DNA of 64,000 nt from an uncultured Gammaproteobacteria bacterium (GTDB lineage Bacteria; Pseudomonadota; Gammaproteobacteria; Eutrophobiales; Eutrophobiaceae). The position numbers and the translations under genes are program-made. Positions 48,472 through 57,130 of the stretch are shown here, piece after piece. The notes beneath the pieces are model-generated. The model was not told the DNA's origin and did not search any database. It saw only the letters and a list, made by a program, of their open reading frames with translations. Location: assembly GCA_951812995.1 (NCBI GenBank), contig CATOTD010000004.1, forward strand, positions 124,001-188,000, given 5' to 3'. The number at the start of each line of letters is the position of its first letter. The stretch's first letter is position 1.

Positions 48472-49284
48472 TCACTGCTTAATAAAACGCAAAGTCATGC
48501 GATCACTCTCACCAATAGCTGTATATTTATCTTTATCAACCGCTTTAAGCCGATAGCTAGGCGGTAGTGTCCAGACACCTTTTGGATGATCCTTGGTATC
48601 TTTCGGATTAGCATTAATTTCAGAGGTATCCACCAATTCAAAGCCATTGTTTTCAACCAAACGGATTAAATATGATTTAGGGACATAGCCTTTTTCTGCT
48701 GTTGTTTTGGCATCGCTACCTTTATTGGCACGATGTTGTACAACGCCCAATACGCCACCTGGCTTCAAGACACGATTAAACGCAGCGTATATCTCTTCTA
48801 TACCACCATATCGGATCCAGTTATGCGAATTACGAAAGGTAAGCACCATATCTATTGACGCATCGGGAATAGCTTGCAAGTAGCTGTCTTCCTGAAACAG
48901 GACCGTTTTGACTTTGCCATAAATTGCAGGCTCCAGTGCCATCATCTTTGCAAAGTCTTTATGTATATTGGCGAGATATTTGTTCGGATTATTTTCGCCA
49001 AAGCTGGCAACGGTAAGGTGTCCTTTCTCTGCTAGGTAGGGCGCAAGAATTTCTGTATACCAGCCACGGCCAGGCAGTATCTCCAGCACCTTCATGGTGG
49101 GTTTTATGCCGAAAAACTGCAACGTTTCCACAGGATGGCGAAACACATCACGCGCCTTATTGGCAGCACTTCTATGTGGGCTATTGACGGCTGCTTCTAT
49201 ATCACGATCAGCACTATGCGCATTGAGCGTGAGTAATGAAAATAGTATATATGCAATGATTGAAGTTCTGGTTAATGTCATCAT
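48472..49284 (-). CDS. exported SAM-dependent methyltransferase-like protein
   Basis: A 270-residue protein with a signal peptide (to about residue 25, NAHSA) and a class I methyltransferase fold: VLEILPGRGWYTEILAPYL (motif I), DMVLTFRNSHNW (motif IV) and RVLKPGGVLGVV. Such predicted periplasmic methyltransferases are common in proteobacteria, but SAM supply there and the substrate are unsolved. The RSAANKARDVFRHPVETL segment is typical of the group. An adjacent ATG (49281) is possible. It converges with the Bat operon. Confidence 0.88.
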   Translation of the reverse strand: MMTLTRTSIIAYILFSLLTLNAHSADRDIEAAVNSPHRSAANKARDVFRHPVETLQFFGIKPTMKVLEILPGRGWYTEILAPYLAEKGHLTVASFGENNPNKYLANIHKDFAKMMALEPAIYGKVKTVLFQEDSYLQAIPDASIDMVLTFRNSHNWIRYGGIEEIYAAFNRVLKPGGVLGVVQHRANKGSDAKTTAEKGYVPKSYLIRLVENNGFELVDTSEINANPKDTKDHPKGVWTLPPSYRLKAVDKDKYTAIGESDRMTLRFIKQ

Positions 49285-49481
49285 GTTTCCCCCTTGTTGA
49301 TGTTTATTGTGTATTGTTTATTCTTATTCTTTGCTACCTTAGTGCCTGTATAGTAGAAATATAGACTCTAATGATTACCTGGTTTATATTTTCTGGTACC
49401 GCTCATAGTTGGCGTTGCCATAAAGCTACGGACTTATAAAGTATATTACGCATTCGTTTACTCAACATTATACCATTGATT

Positions 49482-49970
49482 ATGGACAAGCATACTAGAA
49501 CGTCAGTTCCAATAAAGTTGCTGTTGAATCCGTGGCATTGTCTGTCGCTTGGGTTTGGCAGTGGGCTTGTCCCCAAAATCCCTGGGACAGCAGGTACAGT
49601 AGTCGGTGTCGTGATATTTGTGCTTCTGCCGACAATGGATTGGAAGCTCTATCTCGGCATTACCATCTCGGCATTTATCGCGGGTGTTTTCCTATGTGAT
49701 TACACGGCCAGGGCACTGAATGCGTCTGATCATCCAAGCATAGTCTGGGACGAGATTGTCGGTTATTTCATTACGATGTTTATGGCTCCCGCGGACTGGT
49801 TATGGATATTGTTGGGTTTTATCTTGTTCAGAACTTTGGATATTTTGAAACCCTGGCCCATCTCAATAGCAGATCAGAAGGTGCCGGGGGGGTTAGGTGT
49901 CATGGTTGATGACGTTATTGCCGGGATATTTTCATTGATTATTATGCAAATAATATTATATTTGTTATAA
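49482..49970 (+). CDS. pgpA: phosphatidylglycerophosphatase A
   Basis: A 162-residue inner-membrane phosphatase that converts phosphatidylglycerophosphate to phosphatidylglycerol. Motifs: FGSGLVPKIPGTAGTV at the N-terminus, HPSIVWDEIVGY in the middle, FRTLDILKPWPI and GGLGVMVDDVIAG, with the Asp residues likely binding metal. About four membrane segments. ATG 49482 is chosen over a TTG at 49476. In many genomes pgpA follows thiL; here it stands alone. Confidence 0.95.
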   Translation: MDKHTRTSVPIKLLLNPWHCLSLGFGSGLVPKIPGTAGTVVGVVIFVLLPTMDWKLYLGITISAFIAGVFLCDYTARALNASDHPSIVWDEIVGYFITMFMAPADWLWILLGFILFRTLDILKPWPISIADQKVPGGLGVMVDDVIAGIFSLIIMQIILYLL

Positions 49971-50015
49971 AGTTAGATTCATTATTTAAAAATATGATTT
50001 AAGCATAAAAGCCAG

Positions 50016-50627
50016 ATGCGTAATAATAAAACAACGTTCATTTGTAGCCTCATCCTTGCGCTTGTTTCCATGTCGAGTCAAGCCGATGTCTATCGATATA
50101 TAGACAAATATGGTCATGTCATCCTAACCGATAAGCCTACCCATAGTGGGTATAAACAATTAGTCAAAACATGGAAGGGCTGGGAAGAACGTAAAGTGTT
50201 TTCGAAAAACCATAACTGGTTAAAAAATCAGAAAAAGTTTGATCCAACAATCAGGAGCGTTGCAAAGACCTACAAACTCCCACACACACTTTTACATGCT
50301 GTTATCACCGCCGAATCATCCTATGATCCAAATGCAATATCAAAAGCGGGGGCGGTTGGTCTGATGCAATTAATGCCTGAAACTGCAAAACGATACGGTG
50401 TTAGTAATCGACGTGATCCAAAACAAAACATCTATGGCGGCTCGCGTTATTTGAGATATCTATTAAAGCTATTCAATAATGATTTAAAACTGGTGCTTGC
50501 AGCGTACAATGCTGGCGAAGGGGCCGTAAAAAAGTACGGCAATAAAATCCCGCCTTATAAAGAAACACAAAACTACGTCAAAAAAGTCATCAAGTATTAC
50601 AAAAAATATCGCAGTTCTATGAGTTGA
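50016..50627 (+). CDS. lytic transglycosylase with DUF4124 domain
   Basis: A 203-residue periplasmic protein: signal peptide (to about residue 23, SSQA), a DUF4124-type segment DVYRYIDKYGHVILTDKP, and an SLT family 1 domain (about 75-190). The catalytic Glu is in AVITAESSYDPNAIS; GAVGLMQLMPETA and LAAYNAGEGAV are the other two conserved motifs. It cleaves peptidoglycan glycan strands to anhydromuropeptides. Length is short, as for Slt-like soluble forms. Confidence 0.93.
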   Translation: MRNNKTTFICSLILALVSMSSQADVYRYIDKYGHVILTDKPTHSGYKQLVKTWKGWEERKVFSKNHNWLKNQKKFDPTIRSVAKTYKLPHTLLHAVITAESSYDPNAISKAGAVGLMQLMPETAKRYGVSNRRDPKQNIYGGSRYLRYLLKLFNNDLKLVLAAYNAGEGAVKKYGNKIPPYKETQNYVKKVIKYYKKYRSSMS

Positions 50628-50744
50628 TAGCACGTCAAAAAGATGCATCGACAACAAAGATACAGCATGACTGCAAGCGATTACGGGCAGTCACTTTAAC
50701 AGTATTTATCAGGGATGACTACATTATATATGTAGTTGCATACT

Positions 50745-51176
50745 TCATTTTTCTCTCCTAGCTCTTATATATGAAACTACACGAACAATTAAATTAAAAT
50801 AAATAAATAAGCAAATATAAACAACCAGGTTAATTAAGAAGGCTATAAATAAATGTGAATTTCCACCAAAACGACGAGGCATATAATGAAGATAATCCTC
50901 TATATAGTCGCCAATTTTATGCGACCTTAAAAATTCAAAAATGGGACTGAAAATATGATTTATGGTATCAGGGTCAAAAATGTATTGAACTATTCCCACC
51001 ATAAAAATGATAAATAAATAGACATTAAAAGTCAGATGATACAGTAACAGTATCACCAAGCTATACTTAGTGTATTTATAAAATATCAATAATGACTTAT
51101 GAAGTTTCAATAATGAACTGTTTTCTATTACGACATACTGAGACATCTGAATCAATTTTTTTGATAGCATTTTCAT
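50745..51176 (-). CDS. hypothetical membrane protein (143 aa), last gene of accessory cluster
   Basis: A 143-residue protein with two hydrophobic segments (about 36-66 and 106-130), a basic C-terminus and a central loop with FDPDTINHIFSP. It is very AT-rich compared with the core genes, suggesting transfer. Its ATG overlaps the stop of the 43-codon gene (ATGA), so it is translationally coupled. I do not recognise a family; an immunity-like or inner-membrane partner role is only a guess from the context. Confidence 0.65.
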   Translation of the reverse strand: MKMLSKKLIQMSQYVVIENSSLLKLHKSLLIFYKYTKYSLVILLLYHLTFNVYLFIIFMVGIVQYIFDPDTINHIFSPIFEFLRSHKIGDYIEDYLHYMPRRFGGNSHLFIAFLINLVVYICLFIYFNLIVRVVSYIRARREK

Positions 51177-51307
51177 AATGCAATGCTACGCCCACCATCG
51201 GAATGAGCATTATAGTTTCCCGTACTATTCTCATTCTTCCCAATAAAATCGGCTGCTGCTTGCTTAAACTGCGCTTGGGTCAATTCATTCTCATCAAAAG
51301 CTGCCAT
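51173..51307 (-). CDS. hypothetical small protein (44 codons)
   Basis: A short ORF reading MAAFDENELTQAQFKQAAAD, followed by an acidic and polar tail ending GGRSIAL. GGAG lies 6 bases before the ATG within the end of the upstream gene. It starts one base after the upstream TGA (TGATATG) and ends in an ATGA overlap with the next gene. Both junctions argue that it is translated. No signal peptide or membrane segment. No family recognised. Confidence 0.6.
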   Translation of the reverse strand: MAAFDENELTQAQFKQAAADFIGKNENSTGNYNAHSDGGRSIAL

Positions 51308-51308
51308 A

Positions 51309-52043
51309 TCATTCTCCGTAATATTTCCAACCATCAAGGACACATAACAAATTAATCTTTTTCTCTATTGCATCAAAAGAAAAAAGTAGAGTCCTTGGAA
51401 GACCTGTACTTCTTTCATTTTTCCTCTTTGCAACAATAAGTACTTTATTTTCAAATAGTACCGGCTTTATCTGATGAAAACCAGCAAAGCCATCCACTAT
51501 TATTATTCCTTGTTTATCCCGCACCAAAAGGTCTTCTGGAAACCAAGGCACCTGTTCATCACCAACACCATGCTTGTACTGAAGCTTTAAGCTTAAAAAA
51601 TATTTTCTTAATTCTTCGTCTGTGCTTTTTTCATAATGAATTGGCCCATAAAGATGTCCCATATCAAAAAATACATAATAAGCGAGATACCAAGTCATCT
51701 TGGCGGACACTTTAATCCAGTCAATGGCAATCAAATCATCTATATTGTTTCCATCAATATCGTACGCATCGACCCACAGGTAGTAATTATTTGGATTGCG
51801 TTCGTGCAGTTCGCCGGCATATACTTCTACGTGTTTTTGTCTTAAATTATTAGGTCTTATCGAAGACCAATCCTGGTTTTTCGAGATAAAACTACCAAAT
51901 CGTTCACAAAACTTTTCTTCTATCTTGAGCTGGATATCAAACTTGAGCTGGGTATTAAAATCCAGGGTTTCACCTTTTTTATCCTCTGCGATTACAGGTT
52001 CAAATGATGATAACAAGACCAATATTAAGATGAGAGTTTTCAT
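51309..52043 (-). CDS. hypothetical secreted protein (244 aa), first gene of accessory cluster
   Basis: A 244-residue protein with a signal peptide (MKTLILILVLLSS, cleavage likely after VIA at residue 19). The mature part has mixed alpha/beta content with a DIDGNNIDDLIAIDW segment resembling an FG-GAP or calcium-loop type motif, and two Cys residues. It is AT-rich. It starts the three-gene cluster 52043-50745, and its upstream region is cut by IS1595 copy 3 about 50 bp away, so its native promoter may be lost. The function is unknown. Confidence 0.7.
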   Translation of the reverse strand: MKTLILILVLLSSFEPVIAEDKKGETLDFNTQLKFDIQLKIEEKFCERFGSFISKNQDWSSIRPNNLRQKHVEVYAGELHERNPNNYYLWVDAYDIDGNNIDDLIAIDWIKVSAKMTWYLAYYVFFDMGHLYGPIHYEKSTDEELRKYFLSLKLQYKHGVGDEQVPWFPEDLLVRDKQGIIIVDGFAGFHQIKPVLFENKVLIVAKRKNERSTGLPRTLLFSFDAIEKKINLLCVLDGWKYYGE

Positions 52044-52184
52044 TTTGTCGCCCCCTAAAAGATCAATTTCTCGAAATTTTCTAAAAAAATTAGGGAATTA
52101 TATACTTGAATCCAAATTCACTACAAAATACAAACACAATGATTTGTTAGTTTTTTCAAGTAACAAGCTCACCATGCTCACCTG

Positions 52185-52505
52185 TTACCTTATGCAATTT
52201 TTCAATTGCACTCCATTTTGGGTTAAACCATCTTTTCTTGTCTTTCGTTTGCACGCAACGACAATAAAAAGGTTTTTATCGGTTTTTTTATCTTTGTTGA
52301 ATACTGCAATATCAAGCGGATACTCTTTTTTGGTATCAGATGGCCTTACTTTTACACGCCACTGTGGGCGTGTTTGTAATTGTTCTTTGGGGTATCCGTA
52401 ATCTTCGACAAGTGTTTCGGAAAAGACTTGTACTGCTTCTACTTCTTCTGGCGTAGCTTTTACTTCTTCACCACTTATATAGTCTTTGATGTAACCTGCT
52501 CTCAT
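52185..52505 (-). CDS. HsdR N-terminal-like passenger ORF, copy 3 (frame altered)
   Basis: Same passenger as in copies 1 and 2, but with seven A instead of six after LDIAVFNKD. This shifts the frame so that the ORF reads on through NLFIVVACKRKTRKDGLTQ, the nuclease-motif region, giving 106 residues from ATG 52505. The segment between the two indels (TDKN) is out of the ancestral frame. The Glu of the ExK motif is still Ala. Confidence 0.6.
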   Translation of the reverse strand: MRAGYIKDYISGEEVKATPEEVEAVQVFSETLVEDYGYPKEQLQTRPQWRVKVRPSDTKKEYPLDIAVFNKDKKTDKNLFIVVACKRKTRKDGLTQNGVQLKNCIR

Positions 52506-52545
52506 TATCGTCCTGTATATCCGCATTCTATTTCCATTGCTTTGC

Positions 52546-53345
52546 TCATGCTAGCACCTCGCGATAGGTAATCCGTTTACCTATCGCGTTGCTTATAAGT
52601 GATTCTATACGTTGATTGGTTGGTAACTTACATGGTCCGTTATTCAGTCTAAAAGTCACTTCGTTCACATAGCGATGTAAGTGTTTAGTGCTGGCATGAT
52701 GCCATACCCCATACAGACCGCGTTTGAGTAAAGCCCAGACACTTTCAATGCTATTGGTATGAATGTTGTTTGAACCCACATATTCTCCCGCACTATGGGT
52801 TACCGTACCATGCTGATAAGCAGACTGTAGATGCTGATATGACCTGTGTTCATCTGTGTAAATGGTGGCACCATATTCCACTGAACAGCCAATCTCTTTG
52901 TGCAGGGTCGGTATATCAGTTGATGGGATAGGCTTAGCCCTTGTGCGGCCACCGCGCTCACGCATTCCGACCACTACCTGCTTGCCAGCTACGCCACGGC
53001 CTGCGCGGACTTTCTTGTGTTTGTGTTTGTTATGTTCCTTCCCACCGATATAGGTCTCATCAATCTCAACAATGCCAGAAAGTAAATTATCTGTATTATC
53101 GTTACAGGTTTCACGAATGCGGGCCTGCATAAACCAGGCGGTCTTTTGAGTTACTCCGATTTGTTTACCCGGCATAAGTAATATCCTGTCCGCTTTCCTT
53201 TGCGCGGGGTAATACGCTTAAATTCCCCACAATGAGGACAGGATATGTAATCTCCCCAGCGTTGTCCCTCAAAATACAATCTAGCGGCTTCAGCATCCGG
53301 AAACTGGCGAAATAACTCAAATGTGGATATGGTATTGTCTTTCAT
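52546..53345 (-). pseudogene. IS1595-family transposase, copy 3, deleted
   Basis: The N-terminus (MKDNTISTFELF to YYLCR) is joined to KQIGVTQKTAWF by loss of about 130 bp, which also changes frame. The second Cys pair of the zinc ribbon and the following 40 residues are gone. The C-terminal catalytic core remains readable as a 209-codon ORF. The element cannot make its own transposase. Confidence 0.9.
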
Positions 53346-53420
53346 TGATGACCCTCCGTTTTATTGCATTTTTATGTTAGATTATATGGGTTATCTATTG
53401 GAGTAAAATATATAATTCCC

Positions 53421-54158
53421 AATAAAAGCTATACGACACCAACCCCAGCCCCACAAATGGCTTAGAGGTAAGCAAGCGGGTCGTTAGCTCACCACTTGCA
53501 CCGCCAAACCGTATAATCAACATGGTGCCTACCACCGGTATCAGGTTTAGCAGTGGTGGGTGGTTTAGCTCACCTTCATAAAAGTAAATGGGCAAAATGA
53601 TCATCAGCAAACCCACGGTGGGTAGTAGCTTAGCCAGCCGGTTATGCGAGTTGGTATCAGGCGGATGGGTGAGTTCTAACTTGGCTAGTAATGCCCCTGC
53701 CCCCAGCTCCCAAAAACGAGTGGGCAACAAGAAAAACACCTCATTGGGGTAATAAGTGCTGAGAATATGGGCGGCCAATAAACTGGCAAGCGATAACTCC
53801 GCTATAATCCAAAACATATACGCACGATAAAACCGCCACACCACCCACAACAAGGGGGCAAACACCAAGTAAAACTGAGCCTCCACCCCCAAAGACCAAG
53901 TATGAAGCAATGGCTTGAGTTTAGCGGGCGATGCCCAATAGCCATCTTCAAACAAAAACCAAAAGTTAGAAACAAACCCCAAAGCCGACCACACAGAGCC
54001 TACATATTCCTCAACCATTGAATAGGGCATAAAATAACCCGCAAAGGGCAAGGTAACTAGCACCACCAACACTAAGGCCGGGACCAGGCGTTTGATTCTC
54101 CTAAGCCAGAAATCCCTAAGGCTGAAACTACCGGCAACGGCTTCTTGCAGAATAATAG
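53421..54158 (-). pseudogene. acyltransferase 3 family protein, truncated at both ends
   Basis: About 246 codons of an OatA/WecH-like membrane acyltransferase that modifies surface polysaccharides or peptidoglycan. Recognisable stretches are FSLRDFWLRRIKRLVPAL, LLHTWSLGVEAQFYL and RFWELGAGALLA, and at the end GLGLVSYSFYW. The 5' end is replaced by an IS256-type C fragment (54158/54159), and the 3' end runs into IS1595 copy 3, where a stop falls in the IS. The N-terminal HxxD catalytic region and the last helices are missing. It was probably an intact gene before the two insertions. Confidence 0.85.
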
Positions 54159-54277
54159 GTAGTGTCAATAATCTTTCGCACTTTCTGATTTGGCTTTCCC
54201 TTAAATCTGGTTGTTACGCGATCTGAAAATCCTTTTCTTTATCCATCTCTTGGAGCAAATCCATGTTCAAATAATTT
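54159..54277 (-). mobile_element. fragment of IS256-type C element
   Basis: About 119 bp identical or nearly so to 20162-20280, including the end GGTAGTGTCAATAATC and the last codons of the transposase (QEMDKEKDFQIA). The match stops near 54277. Confidence 0.85.
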
Positions 54278-54284
54278 ACGTTAT

Positions 54285-54759
54285 CGCTGGTTGAGACCGC
54301 CACGCCCTACATTTCCTGAAACAGCGCGACAATGTCACAGGTGGTATTGCCTTTGGCATAGAGACTGAGAATCTTGTCATCCATACCGGTGTAGCGAGAT
54401 GGGTGCTTTTTGACCATTGCTGGCGCCAAGCTACCCTCTCTGTCGCGGGGTGTTTCCAGCTCGAATGCGCCCTCTTCAGTGCGTAGCATTTTATGACTGC
54501 GACCATTGCGGCTATTGGATTTTCCTGCCTACTCATGTCTGGCATAGCCAAGGTGTTCATCGAACTCGGCATTCAGTGCCGCCTCAATGCTTACCCTGGT
54601 CAATGCCTGACGAAACGTATGCAGGTCTTCTGCGGTTTTGATGCCCCTGGCAGTTTCACGTGCCAGTGATTTGATTGCTTCGGGTTGCATGTGCTTATCC
54701 TCAACCCCTTCAGGGTAATAATCAATGATAAGTAGTTACACAGTTTTTGGGACTATCTC
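54285..54759 (-). mobile_element. fragment of IS256-type A element (copy B)
   Basis: The 5' third of the type A element in reverse orientation, from its end (GGGACTATCTC at 54759 on plus) to the segment coding GVAVSTS. It keeps two of the in-frame TAG codons seen in copies A and C (54529-54531 and 54307-54309 on the minus strand). It abuts the type C fragment, so a recombination joined them. Confidence 0.88.
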
Positions 54760-54869
54760 AGCTGACGCGGAAAAAATAGCTAGATTTCATCTTTCTTGCC
54801 GTTCCAGGTTGATAAAGCACACATTCTCGGCGTTAGCATCGGGTGTCTTTTACAGGCCTTTTTTACCCG

Positions 54870-55445
54870 TTACAACGCCCAATCAAGCCGCAACATGGCA
54901 CCATGATCGGCCGCCGCATCACCCGATGCCTCACGACGCGCACCCTCAAAACTCAACTTGAACACAGACCCAATCTCAAGACGTGTGCCAAGCCGATAAC
55001 GCTGCGCGCCCTCACCCACCAACGAGAAACCACTGTAAGGTGTCAACAACGCCCGTCCACCAAACACATCATAACCATACCCAATCTCACTGTCCAAACG
55101 CAAACGTGGCGTATTGTCCACGGCCGCCATGGTCGCACGGCTCACACCCTGATCCCACAACTGCGCGACCCCGCTCGTCGCCTCACCATACACCGGTGCC
55201 ACACTAAGCGACAAACCGCGACCACGCCGACCCGAGTCAAACCGCATCAAACCACCCACACCCCATTCCTCATAATCATCCTCATGCGCAAGCAACACCC
55301 GACCATGTATATCCATCGTCACACCGCTAGCCGGATTCAAAAAGCGTATACTGCCGCCCAGCTCATAACCAATGCCCTGCACCCCGTCACCACTGTCATG
55401 ACGCACACCCACCTCCAGATATGCATTGTGTGTGGGGGGGGACAT
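54870..55445 (-). pseudogene. C-terminal fragment of an autotransporter-type beta-barrel protein
   Basis: 191 codons resembling the last barrel domain of large surface proteins. Seen are HGRVLLAHEDDYEEWGVGG, GRGLSLSVAPVYGEA, a final LDSEIGYGYDVFGGRALLTPY, YRLGTRLEIG and a terminal LRLDWAL (aromatic near the end, as for BAM substrates). It has no signal peptide or passenger domain, so the 5' part is missing. The ORF starts with ATG followed by a run of eight C (plus-strand G run ending at 55441). No ribosome binding site is evident. It is most likely a remnant of a longer gene. Confidence 0.75.
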
Positions 55446-55914
55446 GTGAATTGATCATGCGGGATGAGGCGGAATAAGGTGGCATGGGATGAAATGAAAA
55501 TGCTTTTATGTCAAGTGTTTAAGAAGCCCATAGAAGCCGGAACGAAGGGCGAAAAAGGCCGATTTAAGCCGCCGCGAGACAACTGAATTGATCATCACGG
55601 CGGCACATCTCCTGTCGCATTTAAGTTATTGAGAAAAAGCAATTTATGCGTTTAAGATGGCATTAAGACGGCTAAAAAGAGTGTTTAAAGCGGTGTTGTG
55701 GTTAATTATTAACCATATAAAGCGCATCATTTTCATAACTTATTGTCTTTATTTATTAAAAAACATAAAAACAACAGAAAATACGGGATATTGCCTGTGG
55801 ATAATTTTATAAAGGTATCTACAATTTTAGGGTATATAACTTATGTAATGGAGTGTTTAATAAGTAACCATCCGAGGCGCGGATTGGGCGGAAAATTGGA
55901 GACGCGGTGGGTAG
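55446..55914. other. 469-bp gap, AT-rich, no supported gene
   Basis: It contains a 12-bp direct repeat TGAATTGATCAT at 55447 and 55584. A 65-codon ORF at 55743 has no ribosome binding site and ends in a repetitive G-rich stretch; it is not accepted. It probably represents decayed sequence between two gene fragments. Confidence 0.45.
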
Positions 55915-56766
55915 GGAAAAAGGGCGGATTTTTGGGGTGATTTTCGGGCTGGTTTTCGGTCTGGAATCGCAGGCGAGGGTGGGGCTGGTGACTACAAAGG
56001 TTGGGTTGGTACTACAGATGATCCATATCAAAAAGTACGACATCGAACTAATCGCCTAGGCAAACGTTATGCAATGTTGTGGAAAGAAGGCACCAGCACC
56101 AATGCATATAATATTGGTTCTTATAGTAACCCTAATTTTACAGCTATACTTTTATCAAATAACGTCAAGCCAAATGCTGGGCATGATTGGGTTTGGTGGG
56201 TGAGTAATAATGCGGATCAATATCATAGCCAAAACGGCGAGGCTTTGTTGAGGCGTTTTTATGCTGAACGATATCCACACCGCAGAATAAACAGGGTTGT
56301 TGATGATGCATTTAATAGAAAAGGGATTTATTACTATGTTCGTCCCGATCTCCCTGATTATAAAGATTCAGCTACATTTGCATATACCGCTGGCGATACT
56401 TGGGTCGATGGGTTTGAAATATCACCATTAACACCAATTACAAACAAAGCAACAGATCAAACAGATCAAAATGTAATAGGTGACAATGCCACCGCCAGCG
56501 TTAAAATTATGGGCAACACTTACGCCGCCAGAAAAACTTCTGATGAGGCCGCTTGGCGAGCGGCCTGGATGAGGTATATATGGAATTCAAACGCTAATTA
56601 TCAAACATATATATCTTGCCCTGATTTATCACAATCCGGCAACCCAATTTACACTGAAAACCCAGTGCCGGACAGCACCACCTTGCAGGAAAATTACACC
56701 GTAAATAATGACTATCCGGTTGATGAAATCGAGACCGAAATACCTTCATTTTTAGGCAATCCTTAA
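55915..56766 (+). pseudogene. unrecognised protein gene, 5' truncated
   Basis: The frame is open from 55915 to TAA 56764. The first ATG is at 56074 (230 codons), but the sequence before it (GDYKGWVGTTDDPYQKVRHR) reads like the same protein, with no start codon and no ribosome binding site. It contains GHDWVWWVSNNADQYHS, repeated aromatic and Asn-rich segments and TDEIETE-like acidic motifs near the end. I recognise no family. The AT content and the setting between decayed fragments suggest the end of a laterally acquired surface or phage-related protein. Confidence 0.5.
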
Positions 56767-57130
56767 GCCCAAAAATCAGGCTCAAAAACACCACCAAAAT
56801 CGACTCAAATATTGGACTTGATTTAACCCCAAATTAAGGGATGTTTAAGCACCCTTAAAACGGCCTAAAAATGACCACCAAAATCACCCCAATATTGCCC
56901 ATATCTATGGATAACTCTGTGTATAAGTACCTAAAAAATGATGATCAATTCAGATGTCCCCGTACAGCTCATCTGGGAACGCTTCCATCATTGAATATAG
57001 ACTATCGAAATCTTGTATCATGGCTTCTCTCCTCAGAATATGGAAACATTATACCACAATATGTGGGTCACACAAGTATATAATTGCCAAATTTTTTAAG
57101 AAGATCAATCGCAAAATAGACCCGGAATTC
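56767..57130. other. 364-bp gap with a direct repeat
   Basis: It holds an imperfect direct repeat of about 25 bp, ACCACCAAAATCGACTCAAATA at 56790 and ACCACCAAAATCACCCCAATA at 56874. A solo IS1595-like end lies at 57072-57088. No gene is supported. Confidence 0.5.
57072..57088 (+). repeat. solo IS1595-like terminal repeat
   Basis: ACAAGTATATAATTGCC matches the right end of the IS1595-type copies (TCAAGTATATAATTCCC) at 15 of 17 positions. No other part of the element is nearby. It is probably a scar of deletion. Confidence 0.5.

Larger units (their letters stand above)
52093..53420 (-). mobile_element. IS1595-family element, copy 3 (internally deleted)
   Basis: 1328 bp between GGGAATTATATACTTGAATCC at the left and the matching inverted end at the right. 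It is about 130 bp shorter than copy 1 because of one internal deletion in the transposase. No 8-bp target duplication is visible (flanks AAAAATTA and AATAAAAG). The right end is inserted in an acyltransferase gene. Confidence 0.9.

Noticed and set aside
54843..55454. 203-codon plus-strand ORF opposite the autotransporter fragment
   Set aside because: Its His/Thr/Pro-rich translation is a typical antisense shadow; the minus frame has recognisable barrel motifs.
55743..55940. 65-codon ORF in the decayed region
   Set aside because: No ribosome binding site; its end lies in a G-rich stretch that overlaps the frame of the downstream fragment.
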